This document shows positions 36,737 through 45,456 of a stretch of 64,000 nt of DNA, piece after piece. The DNA lies in contig VBWC01000010.1 in assembly GCA_006218035.1 (NCBI GenBank), positions 139,572-203,571 of the forward strand, written 5' to 3'. Made by a program: the position numbers and the translations under genes. Within the stretch, counting starts at the first letter, position 1. Every line of letters starts with the position of its first letter. The notes beneath the pieces are model-generated. The model worked only from the letters and a program-made list of their open reading frames with translations. It did not search any database and was not told the origin of the DNA. This stretch comes from Gammaproteobacteria bacterium (GTDB taxonomy: Bacteria > Pseudomonadota > Gammaproteobacteria > VBWC01).

Positions 36737-38905
36737 CTATTTGCCGGCGAGCGTGTGTACGCCATCCCAGTCGGCTGGCGGGGGTGTCTGTTTATAGGTC
36801 TGGCAGCGCTGTGCAAAGGTCTGTTTTAGAACGTCGGCCGGCAGGCTGGCATATAGCGCAATCGCCTGGTCCCAGTCCTGCTGCATATAATGCGCAAACG
36901 CGAGCTGACTGAGCTGAGCGAGCCTGTCCGCAGCGGCACCGTCATGATCGAGAATCGGCGCGTAGATACAGATAGGCTCCTGCTTGCCTTTGACGCGCAC
37001 CATATCCACCACATAACAGGCAAGCGGGTCACGGAGGCGTTTACGCAGATTCTCCGAGATAACGATCGGCATTCCGTACTGCTTGGTCAGCCCTTCGAGC
37101 CGGGAGGCGAGATTCACGTTATCGCCGATTATCGTATAGTCGAGCTTCTGCTCCGAACCGATATTACCCAGAATAACGTTGCCGCTGTGGATACCGATAC
37201 CGATCTCAATCTCCGGCAACGATCGCTCGCGCAACCATCGATTAACCGTTGCCATGCGCTGATGCATGCCGAGTGCCGCGCGCAGCGCCTTGTCGGCGTG
37301 CGCGTCATCGTGTACCGGCGCGCCCCAGAACGCCATAATCGCATCGCCGATAAACTTGTCGATCGTGCCATCGTGACTGAAAATAACCTCGGTCATGTTC
37401 GAGAAGTAATAGTTAAGAATCTCCACCACTGTTCGCGCCGGCAGTGATTCGGAAAGATGGGTAAACCCGCGAATGTCGGAAAACAGAATACTCAAATCCT
37501 CCTCGCTGCCGACTTCCGCATCGAGATGGTCCGCGTAGCGCTCGACGACCGCATTGAGCATCGCCGGAGAAACATATTGCGCCAGCATGGTACGCACGCG
37601 GCGCTTGTCACGGCCTTCGGTAAACACCAGATAGAGAAAGCACAACGCGCTGCCTACGATAATCGCGAGCAACGGCGCTGTCATCTGCAGCACCAGGTTC
37701 AATTGAAAAGCCGCGATGCCAACACCCGCATAGACCAGCCCCAATACCAGCGGCACTGCGAGCTGCAACCAAAGCCGCTTCTGCTTCAGAATACCCGCCA
37801 CGGTGAATACGGTGAGTGCGATAATCAGCAGCGCATTGACAGAGCGCGCAACGGGCCACAGCACATCGCCGGCCAGCAGGTTAGCCGCCACGCCGGCATG
37901 CAGCAGCACGCCGGGCACGCTGCTGCCCAGCGGCGTCGTTTTCAGATCTTCCAGCCCGGCGGCGCTCGCGCCTATAAATACGATCTTGTCGTGAAACTCC
38001 CGGGGATCAATCAGCAGATGCTCGACATCGCCTGCCCGTAGCTGCTGCGCCGACGCGAGTACGCCGCTCATGGACCAGGTATTGACTCGACCATAATGAT
38101 TAATCAGATAGCGGCCATCGGTATCCACCGGCACGTCGGTATCGCCGATTCGATATTGTGCGCCACCACTTTCCGATGACCGTGCGCGGATGCCTGGTAA
38201 CGGCGCTATACCCAGCGCCGGAAAGATGGCCTGCCGGTAGCCGTGCAGCAGCTTGATGCGGCGGTAAACGCCATCCGCGTCGGGCTCCGTATTGACCACG
38301 CCGAGACCAGCGGCCGCCTGATACAGGCCGGGGAACGGCAGATAATAATTGTTGTTACCAGACGCATGATCGCCCCGCAACACCGCCGACGCGTCAGCGG
38401 TCGCGAGTCGCGGCAGACCGTCGGGTAGCGGTCTGTCGAGGAGCGCGCTATTCGTGTCATCGGCGGTATCGCGAAATACCTGCATTGCATGAATCACCAC
38501 GCCGGCCTCCCGGCTTGCATCGATCAAGCGCTGATCGGGCGGCGAAGTCACCTCGGCTGACTGTCCGTCCTGACGCTCATTCTCGGTAAACAGAATGTCG
38601 AATAGCACCGCGCGCGGCTGTCCGAGCGCCAGATAATCGATAACGTCAGCATGCACAGAGCGCGGCCACGGCCACCGCCCGACGATCGGATTCATCGCGT
38701 TGATCGATGTCTCGTCGATCAGGATCACCGCGATATCCTCCGGCGCGCTTACTGGCGTTCGCAGCATCTGGCTGCGCCAGTCGAAGGTCATCCACTCGAG
38801 TCGTTGCAGGCCGCCGGCGATATCCAGCCCGAAAACCACTGTCATCGCCAACACGCCGATGACGATCTGATGTTTTCGACTCTGGTCATGTTTTGCGGGC
38901 ATCAA
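36737..38905 (-). CDS. CHASE2-domain adenylate/guanylate cyclase
   Basis: This 722-residue membrane protein has an N-terminal helix (about 13-30) and a periplasmic CHASE2 sensor (about 35-335). Three membrane helices follow (about 340-440), with a cytoplasmic class III nucleotidyl cyclase domain (about 465-650). The metal-binding Asp residues lie in FSDIRGFTHLSE and DKFIGDAIMAFWGAP, and the transition-state region is IIGDNVNLASRLEGL. It should make cAMP (or cGMP) in response to an extracytoplasmic signal. The tail of ~70 residues contains a short TPR-like helix pair. It heads an operon with SH3, M48 and FadL-type genes. Confidence 0.92.
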   Translation of the reverse strand: MMPAKHDQSRKHQIVIGVLAMTVVFGLDIAGGLQRLEWMTFDWRSQMLRTPVSAPEDIAVILIDETSINAMNPIVGRWPWPRSVHADVIDYLALGQPRAVLFDILFTENERQDGQSAEVTSPPDQRLIDASREAGVVIHAMQVFRDTADDTNSALLDRPLPDGLPRLATADASAVLRGDHASGNNNYYLPFPGLYQAAAGLGVVNTEPDADGVYRRIKLLHGYRQAIFPALGIAPLPGIRARSSESGGAQYRIGDTDVPVDTDGRYLINHYGRVNTWSMSGVLASAQQLRAGDVEHLLIDPREFHDKIVFIGASAAGLEDLKTTPLGSSVPGVLLHAGVAANLLAGDVLWPVARSVNALLIIALTVFTVAGILKQKRLWLQLAVPLVLGLVYAGVGIAAFQLNLVLQMTAPLLAIIVGSALCFLYLVFTEGRDKRRVRTMLAQYVSPAMLNAVVERYADHLDAEVGSEEDLSILFSDIRGFTHLSESLPARTVVEILNYYFSNMTEVIFSHDGTIDKFIGDAIMAFWGAPVHDDAHADKALRAALGMHQRMATVNRWLRERSLPEIEIGIGIHSGNVILGNIGSEQKLDYTIIGDNVNLASRLEGLTKQYGMPIVISENLRKRLRDPLACYVVDMVRVKGKQEPICIYAPILDHDGAAADRLAQLSQLAFAHYMQQDWDQAIALYASLPADVLKQTFAQRCQTYKQTPPPADWDGVHTLAGK

Positions 38906-38987
38906 GATCCTTTTAATGCGCAGGGAAGGCGTAGATCTTGTTTACGTGGACAACCTATCGGCAGATCGCATAATGACCTGAATAACC

Positions 38988-39184
38988 AGGGAAGCTCTGA
39001 CGAATCACCTTGTTGTCATTCCTGCCCCCTCCGGGTGTGAACTTCGCGGGAAGCCAGTAACACACTGCTTCGAAAGCGCTGGATTCCGGGGCTCGACCAC
39101 GGGTTCCGGACGTGGTCTACCTCGCCCATCCATGGGCTCGTCCGCGACGCTCCGCCCGGAATGACGACACATCAGAGCTTCCCT
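38988..39184. repeat. MITE-like inverted-repeat element, copy 2
   Basis: This 197-bp element is bounded by a perfect 13-bp terminal inverted repeat, AGGGAAGCTCTGA at 38988-39000 and TCAGAGCTTCCCT at 39172-39184. Inside are REP-like stretches (GTCATTCC ... GGAATGAC). The 22-base stretch at 39117-39138 recurs with one mismatch at 61061-61082. It has no coding capacity and lies between the cyclase operon and the matrixin gene. The flank CCTAAAGGTAAA is shared with copy 1. Confidence 0.82.
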
Positions 39185-39374
39185 AAAGGTAAACAGCACA
39201 ACGGCGGACGGAACGAGCCCGATAAGATCGGCAATCGCATCGTTGACGCCGCCGGGAGAACTGATTGTTTTCCACCAAGCGGCGCCGTTTCCGCCTGTCC
39301 TGGACGTTACGGGCAGTCCGGAACGTAACACCGGCACTCCAGCCGCCCACCGGCGGACTCAGGACCGATATCGA

Positions 39375-40046
39375 TCACGGGCCGTATATCGCGCGGATGC
39401 CGGCAGCGTCGTCGGGCTCGAGAGTGCCGGCGTCAAAGCCGGTCGAGAACGGGTACATCGTCGGTCGCTTGCTGTTGGGCAATGGCGCGAGACCGCCAAA
39501 ACCCACCGGCGTATGCGTCAATCCGAGCACATGACCGAATTCATGGACGATGGTGCCCAGCAGGTCGCCCGATCCGCTGACGGAGGCGTGTCCGTTGATC
39601 AGCACGATCCCGCCCAGCGCAGCACCGGTGCTGACCGCCGCTGTAGTACTGCCCAGGCCAAGCACGCCGCCCGCCGGGTCCAGTCCAACGGCCGAGAAGA
39701 TCTCGCCGCCCTCATCGAACACCACCCGGATCTTGCCGTCGTCAACGTCCCACGATGCAAAATTCGCCAACGCAAAATCGTCGGCCGATTGCGCCGGCGG
39801 CCGCAACATCAACTGTGGTACGCCGTCCACACTGTTCCAGGCATCGACCGCCTGCTGCACCAGCGCAAGACCGTTGCTGTTACCGAACAGCGTGCCGCCA
39901 TCGACGATGACCTCGACCGGCAATGTCTGCCAGCGCGATGCAATGCCATCCAGCGCCGCGTCAAACTGACCATAACCCATGCCTGCCGCGGGCAGCGCGC
40001 TCGCCGCAATCAGCGCCGACACCAAAAAGCGGTGTAACGCTGTCAC
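39375..40046 (-). CDS. Secreted matrixin-like zinc metalloprotease
   Basis: This 223-residue protein has a signal peptide (FLVSALIAASALPAAG) and a complete metzincin zinc site, HEFGHVLGLTH, at residues 168-178. The Met-turn follows in PTMYPF, and the domain ends DDAAGIRAIYGP as in peptidase family M10A. It is close to a bare catalytic domain with no pro-domain cysteine switch or haemopexin repeats. It should be secreted to the periplasm or beyond. Its ATG overlaps the stop of the upstream gene (ATGA), and it is the last of three coupled genes. Confidence 0.9.
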   Translation of the reverse strand: MTALHRFLVSALIAASALPAAGMGYGQFDAALDGIASRWQTLPVEVIVDGGTLFGNSNGLALVQQAVDAWNSVDGVPQLMLRPPAQSADDFALANFASWDVDDGKIRVVFDEGGEIFSAVGLDPAGGVLGLGSTTAAVSTGAALGGIVLINGHASVSGSGDLLGTIVHEFGHVLGLTHTPVGFGGLAPLPNSKRPTMYPFSTGFDAGTLEPDDAAGIRAIYGP

Positions 40047-40600
40047 TGACCAGACCTCTTGGATGCCGCCACGCGAGCGCGGGCCTCCGTCAGAAACGCA
40101 TCAAGGGATATCGCTTTGGCAGCTGCCGGGTCGGCGGGCGCGCCGGCGATGCCGGTCACGCCATTCTTGATGACCCATTGGTGCTGGCCCTGCAGCGCCG
40201 GATGTGGAAACTCCCGCGCAGCCTCGATCACCCGGAGTACGGTATTCTGCGAGCCATACAGCGTCGGATAGCCGTCCTGGTTTTTTTTGCCGAGAAACAG
40301 CACCACCCGTTCGCCTGCCACAAACGGTGCGTTCGGCGCGGTCACGCCGCCCAGCCTTAGCACCAGTTCGCTATTCCGCAGCGGCGGCGCGCCCTTGATG
40401 ACTTCCTCGATATCAAAATAGAAATAACCCGCCTTGCCCAAAAACACGCCCTGACCGGTGTCGAACTGCACGCGGCTGCACCGCGCAAGCACGACGTGCT
40501 CGGCATTATCGAGCATATCCGCTGTCGTGAAGCTCACCTGAGTCATGGCGCAGGCCACGGTACTGATCATGATCGATAGTGCCAGAACACCAATACGGAT
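40043..40600 (-). CDS. Exported protein of unknown function
   Basis: This protein is about 185 residues long from the MLIRIGVLAL start; an in-frame ATG ten residues upstream at 40630 overlaps the previous gene. A signal peptide (LSIMISTVACA) is followed by a beta-rich domain: VLARCSRVQFDTGQGVFLG, YFYFDIEEVIKGA, LVLRLGG and GERVVLFLGKKN. This layout is seen in small exported proteins found beside matrixin-type proteases. The middle gene of three, it is coupled on both sides by start/stop overlap. A role as inhibitor, chaperone or partner of the downstream protease is possible but unproven. Confidence 0.72.
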   Translation of the reverse strand: MRIGVLALSIMISTVACAMTQVSFTTADMLDNAEHVVLARCSRVQFDTGQGVFLGKAGYFYFDIEEVIKGAPPLRNSELVLRLGGVTAPNAPFVAGERVVLFLGKKNQDGYPTLYGSQNTVLRVIEAAREFPHPALQGQHQWVIKNGVTGIAGAPADPAAAKAISLDAFLTEARARVAASKRSGQ

Positions 40601-40626
40601 AAGCATGTTGATTTCCTCGTCTGCTT

Positions 40627-41829
40627 TCATGGACTGGTCAGTGTTAACTGGTAGGCGCCGGTCTCTCCCTGACCTATAGACGACACGATGACGTACCAGG
40701 TCCCCGTCTCGGCTAACGTTCCCGACAGCCGCGCGTCCGGCGACGGCGGATTGGCATCGTCATTGAAGGTCAACAGATTGGTCGGACTCAGCAGGATCAG
40801 AAACGAATCAAACGCGGCCGACGATAACGACAGCGTATACGCCGTCCCCGCCGTCGCATCGAACCTGTAGGTATCCTCGAAAAACCCTGACGTCACGGTG
40901 TCACTGGTCGCCAGCGCACCGTTGATGGTGGCACCGAACGCGATGACCGGCGTGTTATCCGGCGCCGCCTCCTGTAACGACAGCGTATAGGCGCCTTTCT
41001 GGTCCTTCGCGTAACTGGTGACCCCGATAATATACGTGCCGACCTCGGGCAGTGCGAAAGTCATCAGTGAGTTGGTACCGGCGCCGGAATCGTCATCGAC
41101 GGGATTAAATCCGTTCGGTCCCCACACAATCACTACTGAATCAAAGGCCGTGGAATCCAGGCTCACGGTCACGCGCCTGCCAGCGGCGCCGGTGAACGAA
41201 AAGTAATCGATGAAGACGCCCAGTCCGACATCATCGGTAAAATCGCCCGGCTCTCCCAACGTCCCATTGACGGTATCGCCGATCGCGATGGCGGTAATAC
41301 TCTCAGCGCCGGGCAACACAACGCCCCCCGGCGTGCCGGAATCGTTCAATATAAAGTTGATGCCATCCGTCAGCTGGTTGGCGGTGACGGTAATCGCGGT
41401 CGATAGCGCCGGATCATCGGCGACGTTTTCCGCAGCGGCGGAATAGTACTCATCGGGAAACTGCGGCGTCGATTCGGTAACGCTGTTACTGATCCGGTTG
41501 CGCGTTACCGCCGGCGTGCCGCGACCATCGATATTCTCGACCACCACCTGGTACGAGCCGGGCGGCAAACCGTCGATCCGGTAACCACCGTCGCCATCGG
41601 TAAACCTCCCGACCTGAACCAGTGGATCGCTTTCGAATATCGCTCGCACATGCACCGCCGGTTGCGGCGACCCGCTCGCCGCCAGCACGGTTCCGGAAAT
41701 ACTGCCAAATGAGCCTGCGGCCGGAGTACCGGCAGCCGCACCGCTATCGTCGCCACCACCGCATGCGGTGAGCAGGGTAACCATCGTCACCGCGACGAAA
41801 ACAATTATCTGATGAACACCCTGCTTCAT
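40627..41829 (-). CDS. Lipoprotein with carboxypeptidase-regulatory-like and PPC domains
   Basis: This is a 400-residue surface lipoprotein. The lipobox is LLTAC in VTMVTLLTACGGGDDSG, followed by a Gly/Ala linker. A carboxypeptidase-regulatory-like (transthyretin-type) domain comes next (SISGTVLAASGSPQPAV to GSYQVVVENIDG). Two pre-peptidase C-terminal (PPC) beta-sandwich domains follow, each with DYFSF or DTYRF and Asp-rich turns (DDDSGAGTNS, FNDDANPPSPD) likely to bind calcium. PPC domains usually accompany secreted peptidases. Here the peptidase is a separate gene two places downstream in the same overlapping unit. Start chosen at MKQGVHQ; an alternative start lies at 41865. Confidence 0.82.
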   Translation of the reverse strand: MKQGVHQIIVFVAVTMVTLLTACGGGDDSGAAAGTPAAGSFGSISGTVLAASGSPQPAVHVRAIFESDPLVQVGRFTDGDGGYRIDGLPPGSYQVVVENIDGRGTPAVTRNRISNSVTESTPQFPDEYYSAAAENVADDPALSTAITVTANQLTDGINFILNDSGTPGGVVLPGAESITAIAIGDTVNGTLGEPGDFTDDVGLGVFIDYFSFTGAAGRRVTVSLDSTAFDSVVIVWGPNGFNPVDDDSGAGTNSLMTFALPEVGTYIIGVTSYAKDQKGAYTLSLQEAAPDNTPVIAFGATINGALATSDTVTSGFFEDTYRFDATAGTAYTLSLSSAAFDSFLILLSPTNLLTFNDDANPPSPDARLSGTLAETGTWYVIVSSIGQGETGAYQLTLTSP

Positions 41830-41865
41830 AACAGCCTGCGACACGGTAAACACCAGCAAACACAC

Positions 41866-42360
41866 CGCGATTTATTCAGCGACATCCATCAAACCTCCAC
41901 CAGAATCCGGGGATGCGCGACGATCACCGGCACTGATTTTCCCACAAATCCTCGGCTGCATCGCGCCAGTCTGCTTCGGAATCCGGAAAAGAACGCCGGC
42001 GGCTATTGTCCAAGCCTTTGCTCCATAGCTACCGACCGTTTCCCTGTTTTGCTGATATCGGCAGATAGACCCGGTATCGAGAACAACTACGCGGGTTCTT
42101 GACCAGAGGCGGGCGGGAAACCCGCGCTTTCGCCGGAAACGCCCCTGCCGCCAGCAACTTGCCAGTCACCGCGCGGCCACCGGCCGAACCGGTTGGAAGA
42201 CGCTATTGGTGTCGTCCATCAACCGCCCGTGGAGGGCCACACCGATTAACGGAACGTACCGATAGAGGGTAGAAATATTGGCACTGCGAATTACATTGGT
42301 TCAATCAGCGTGGTCGATGGTGAACCACTACGCTGAACTTCTTTCGTCTTTTGTATCCCA
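41866..42360. other. Gene-free stretch downstream of the cold-shock gene
   Basis: About 500 bases lie between the lipoprotein operon start and the cold-shock gene terminator. They should hold the promoter of the lipoprotein-protease operon. I see no convincing coding frame, no close match to the repeat families elsewhere in the window, and no clear promoter. Confidence 0.4.
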
Positions 42361-42392
42361 CAAAAAAGAAACCCCGCCAATGGCGGGGTTCC
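42361..42392 (-). terminator. Intrinsic terminator of the cold-shock gene
   Basis: On the minus strand the arm AACCCCGCC, the loop ATT and the arm GGCGGGGTT make a nine-pair GC-rich hairpin followed by TCTTTTTTG. This is a canonical Rho-independent terminator about 30 bases after the cold-shock gene stop codon. Confidence 0.92.
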
Positions 42393-42421
42393 GTACTACA
42401 CCTTGCTAATGTTGGCGCGCT

Positions 42422-42625
42422 TTAGACAGCGACAACATTGGCAGCGGCCGGGCCCTTCGCGCCGTTCTGGACGTCGAAGCATACCCGCTGACCTTCATCG
42501 AGGCTTTTGTATCCATCGCCGGTGATAGCGGAGTGATGTACGAACACATCCTTGTCACCATCTTCGGGAGAAATAAAACCAAAGCCTTTTGAAGCGTCAA
42601 ACCACTTTACAATACCAGTCTTCAT
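42422..42625 (-). CDS. CspA-family cold-shock protein
   Basis: This 67-residue OB-fold protein binds single-stranded RNA and DNA and melts RNA structure. The RNP1 motif [11 protein letters not shown] and RNP2 motif DVFVHHSAI are intact, and [20 protein letters not shown] is the usual ending. It has a complete transcription unit in view: a promoter at 42811-42839, a leader of about 180 bases, and an intrinsic terminator. The long leader is typical of cold-inducible csp genes whose mRNA refolds at low temperature. An AAGGAA ribosome-binding site precedes the ATG. Confidence 0.96.
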   Translation of the reverse strand: MKTGIVKWFDASKGFGFISPEDGDKDVFVHHSAITGDGYKSLDEGQRVCFDVQNGAKGPAAANVVAV

Positions 42626-42804
42626 TAAAAAATATTCCTTGAACTAATTACAAAAAAGTCTGCGTGAGAGTCATGAAGGAAGGATGACAGGAGGACACCA
42701 CAGGGGGTATTCCGCTACTAACCGACAAACAACAACAATACGGCAAACTGCAAATTGTCCGCGCTTCTTATCCGTGTTGACGTGATATAGACCCGCGAAC
42801 ACCA
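42626..42804 (-). promoter_or_regulatory. Long 5' leader of the cold-shock gene
   Basis: The predicted transcript leader of about 180 bases contains no reading frame. It includes a T-rich stretch just before the ribosome-binding site (ACTTTTTTGTAATTAG) and a purine/pyrimidine-biased central part. A long structured leader is established for cspA-type mRNAs as a cold-responsive switch. I could not fold it here. Confidence 0.5.
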
Positions 42805-42810
42805 AATCAG

Positions 42811-42839
42811 ACTATGCCGTTATGGTTTAGTTCCGTCAA
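42811..42839 (-). promoter_or_regulatory. Sigma-70 promoter of the cold-shock gene
   Basis: On the minus strand TTGACG (42839-42834) and CATAGT (42816-42811) are separated by exactly 17 bases. Transcription would begin near 42804, giving an untranslated leader of about 180 bases before the ATG at 42625, close in size to the E. coli cspA leader. Confidence 0.65.
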
Positions 42840-42968
42840 GGAGGGAATCGCGGCCGTCAGGCGCGCGGCATGGCTGCAGGCTGTCGCGCGGCGTCGCAAA
42901 CTCCGACCCGGTGAGCGCACACCGAAAGCCGGGGCAGCGGCCTGTTGCGGTGCCCCGGCGACGCACGC

Positions 42969-44045
42969 CTAGGTCAGCGCAGGATAGTCGGTATATCCCT
43001 TTTCCCCCGGCGTATAAAAGGTACTGGTGTCGGGGACGTTCAACGGTGCGTGCGTCCGCCAGCGGGCGGGCAAATCCGGATTGGCGAGGAACGGGCGCCC
43101 CACCGCGATGAGGTCCGCCTTGCCGGCGGCCAGATCGCTCTCGGCGCGCGCGGCATCATATCCACCCGACAGGATCAAACTGCCGCGGAACTGGGTGCGA
43201 AAGATCGCTTTGATCGACGCGGGCACCTCCGGCGCGCCCTGCGCGGAATGGTCGACCAGATGCACATACACCAGGCCGCGCGCATTGAGCTGCCGCGCCA
43301 GGTAAGTGTAGTCCGCCTCCATCGCGTCATAGAGCGGCATGTCATTGAACACCCCATAAGGCGAGAGCCGTATCCCCACCCTGTCCTTGCCGATGGCATT
43401 GATCGCCGCCTCCGCTACCTCCAGCACGAAGCGCGCGCGATGCTCGATCGACCCGCCGTAACCGTCGCGCCTCTGGTTGGAATTGGGGCGAATAAACTGT
43501 TCGAGCAGATAACCATTGGCGGAGTGCAACTCGATTCCGTCAAAGCCCGCCTTTACCGCATTGCGGGCCGCCTGCTCATACTCGCCGATCGCAACCTTGA
43601 TATCCGCCTCGGTCATCGCCTCAGGTACAGGTTGCGGTTTCATGCCCTCGGCATCGGTATACATCTCGCCGGCCGCCGCCACCGCCGACGGCGCCAGCAC
43701 CCGCGCCCCGGCTGGCAAATTCAATGGATGTGTCACGCGACCCGTATGCATCAATTGCATGAAGAACTTCGCGCCGCCCTGATGCACGGCGGCGGTGACG
43801 GGCTTCCAGCCTTCCACCTGCACCTCGGAAAAAATCCCCGGTATGCGCGGATATCCCAGGCCATTGGGCGATGGCGACGTGCCTTCGGTAACGATCAGCC
43901 CCGCTGAAGCGCGCTGCTGGTAATACTGCACCATCAGCGCAACTGGAACATTGTTGACGGCGCGGTTGCGCGTCATCGGCGACATAACCAGACGATTCTG
44001 CAACTCCACGGAACCCAGCTTATATTTCGAGAACAACAGCGACAT
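42969..44045 (-). CDS. Old-yellow-enzyme family alkene reductase
   Basis: This 358-residue FMN-dependent ene-reductase resembles NemA: LFSKYKLGSVELQNRLVMSPMTRNRA at the start, and substrate ligands His/Asn in GIELHSANGYLLEQFI. The RRDGYGGSIEHRARF signature follows, and DLIAVGRPFLANPDLP binds the FMN phosphate. It reduces electrophilic alkenes, N-ethylmaleimide or nitrate esters with NADPH; the physiological substrate is uncertain. It lies alone between the cold-shock gene and a methyltransferase gene. No TetR/NemR regulator is adjacent. Confidence 0.94.
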   Translation of the reverse strand: MSLLFSKYKLGSVELQNRLVMSPMTRNRAVNNVPVALMVQYYQQRASAGLIVTEGTSPSPNGLGYPRIPGIFSEVQVEGWKPVTAAVHQGGAKFFMQLMHTGRVTHPLNLPAGARVLAPSAVAAAGEMYTDAEGMKPQPVPEAMTEADIKVAIGEYEQAARNAVKAGFDGIELHSANGYLLEQFIRPNSNQRRDGYGGSIEHRARFVLEVAEAAINAIGKDRVGIRLSPYGVFNDMPLYDAMEADYTYLARQLNARGLVYVHLVDHSAQGAPEVPASIKAIFRTQFRGSLILSGGYDAARAESDLAAGKADLIAVGRPFLANPDLPARWRTHAPLNVPDTSTFYTPGEKGYTDYPALT

Positions 44046-44110
44046 ACCTATCTCCTTTCAGGATTACATCCTTTGTCAGCTAACAGGCTGCTAAGAAATT
44101 CCGACAGTCC

Positions 44111-44980
44111 CTAGCCCCTTACCGCCAGCACACCATCACCGCGCAGCTCCGCCACAAAACCCGCGCGGCGCAAGCGTTTCGCCACTTCATTGGGTACGTC
44201 GCGGCCGCTGGTTAACTTGTTCGGGGTGCCGGTGTAGTGAAACAGCTTGCCCTTGCGCTTCATCACCCGGGCAAGCTGGTCATAAAACACCTGCGAGTAG
44301 AGTTCGCCGGCGATACCGAAGCGCGGCGGGTCGTGCAAGATGGCATCGACCGAACCACCGGGCAGCGCCACAATCTGCTCGACGATATCACCCCGCGTCA
44401 GGCTCAACACATCATCTGCGCCGGGCGACCAGGGATTCAAACTGCGCAACCAGATCACGTCGGGATTCTTTTCATAAGAAAGCACCTGTTTGGCCATGCC
44501 CTGCACACACCACGCGGCGAAATAGCCCAGCCCGCCGCAGGTATCCAGAATCACCTTGCCGCGCGGTTGAATCAACGCGACCTTGCGTCGGGCGTCGTCA
44601 TAGGGCGAGGTCTGCGCGGTCGGCAGCATCTTGATGCCGTCGATTTCAAAGGTCGGCGGTCCCCACTCGGTCGGCACCAGTTTGATCAGCGACGTCGTAT
44701 AGCGCGACACCGGCGCAAACGTTCCGTCCACCCGGTAGTAGATGGTTCTGTCCTTGCAGATATCGAGGTACGGATATAACCGGCCTTGCCAGACCCAGCC
44801 GTCAACGCCTACCGCAACGATCGTCGTCGACCGGCCGAGATCCAGCGAACACTCGACATGCGGCGCGCCGGCCTGTACGGCCGCGAGCAAAGCCGCGTGT
44901 TCTTTCAAGGTTAACAGCGGACCTGTCGCCACATCCTCTTGCACGTCGGCGCTGGCGTGCTGCGACGCATTGCCCGTCAA
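44111..44980 (-). CDS. Predicted SAM-dependent methyltransferase
   Basis: This is a 289-residue protein. The N-terminal ~130 residues form an unfamiliar beta-rich domain (STTIVAVGVDGWVWQGRLYP). From about residue 135 a Rossmann methyltransferase fold follows: VILDTCGGLGYFAAW is the SAM loop, LSYEKNPDVIWL carries the acidic residue after strand 2, and DAILHDPPRFG is a DPP(R/Y)-type motif as in N6/N4 methylases or spermidine-synthase-like enzymes. The substrate is unknown. Its start overlaps the end of the small thiamine-binding-type gene upstream (ATGA), so they are co-translated. Confidence 0.85.
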   Translation of the reverse strand: MTGNASQHASADVQEDVATGPLLTLKEHAALLAAVQAGAPHVECSLDLGRSTTIVAVGVDGWVWQGRLYPYLDICKDRTIYYRVDGTFAPVSRYTTSLIKLVPTEWGPPTFEIDGIKMLPTAQTSPYDDARRKVALIQPRGKVILDTCGGLGYFAAWCVQGMAKQVLSYEKNPDVIWLRSLNPWSPGADDVLSLTRGDIVEQIVALPGGSVDAILHDPPRFGIAGELYSQVFYDQLARVMKRKGKLFHYTGTPNKLTSGRDVPNEVAKRLRRAGFVAELRGDGVLAVRG

Positions 44981-45255
44981 AGCCGTTTGCCTGTCAATGT
45001 CGGCGTCTTATCGGTGCGGGTTTCCAGTTTAAGATAACTCAGCAGACGCACGCTGCCCTGCTGATGCAGCGTCTCGTGTATTTTCTCGACCGCGGCGAGG
45101 ATATCGGCGAGCTCCCCTTCGATATTGGTGCCGGACGCATGGGTCTCGATAATAAAGTCGTACTGCTTCAGCAGCTCGACCACCTGCAGCACCTCCTGCC
45201 GGACGGACGCGCCACTGCCAACCGGGATGACCTGTAATTCAGCGGTAGCTTTCAT
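44977..45255 (-). CDS. MTH1187/YkoF-type thiamine-binding-like protein
   Basis: This is a 92-residue protein of the MTH1187 family: ATAELQVIPVGSGASVRQEV, VVELLKQYDFIIETHASGTNIEGE, and LSYLKLETRTDK at the end. Members are small ferredoxin-like homotetramers, some shown to bind thiamine or related compounds. The start at 45255 (MKATAEL) is preferred over 45270. It overlaps the methyltransferase gene by four bases, so the pair forms an operon. No TPP riboswitch was seen upstream. Confidence 0.88.
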   Translation of the reverse strand: MKATAELQVIPVGSGASVRQEVLQVVELLKQYDFIIETHASGTNIEGELADILAAVEKIHETLHQQGSVRLLSYLKLETRTDKTPTLTGKRL

Positions 45256-45456
45256 TTCGATACCCTCCAATCAATAAAGCGGGCCAACTTACGTTAGAAA
45301 ACGGCGGCGACCTGAAGAGCATCCGCACCTCGTCAGTCCCGCGCAAGCGAGACTCCATGGATGGAAGAGGCTCGAGCCCTGGAACGGACGAGGCAGCGTC
45401 CTGCCGGGAGCAGCGCGCGAGAAATCCGGCATTCCCCGCACCGACAAACGCGGCAC

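Noticed and set aside
39005-39337. Minus-strand frame of 110 codons upstream of the matrixin gene
   Set aside because: Most of it is translated repeat sequence of MITE-like copy 2, with no start site or domain.
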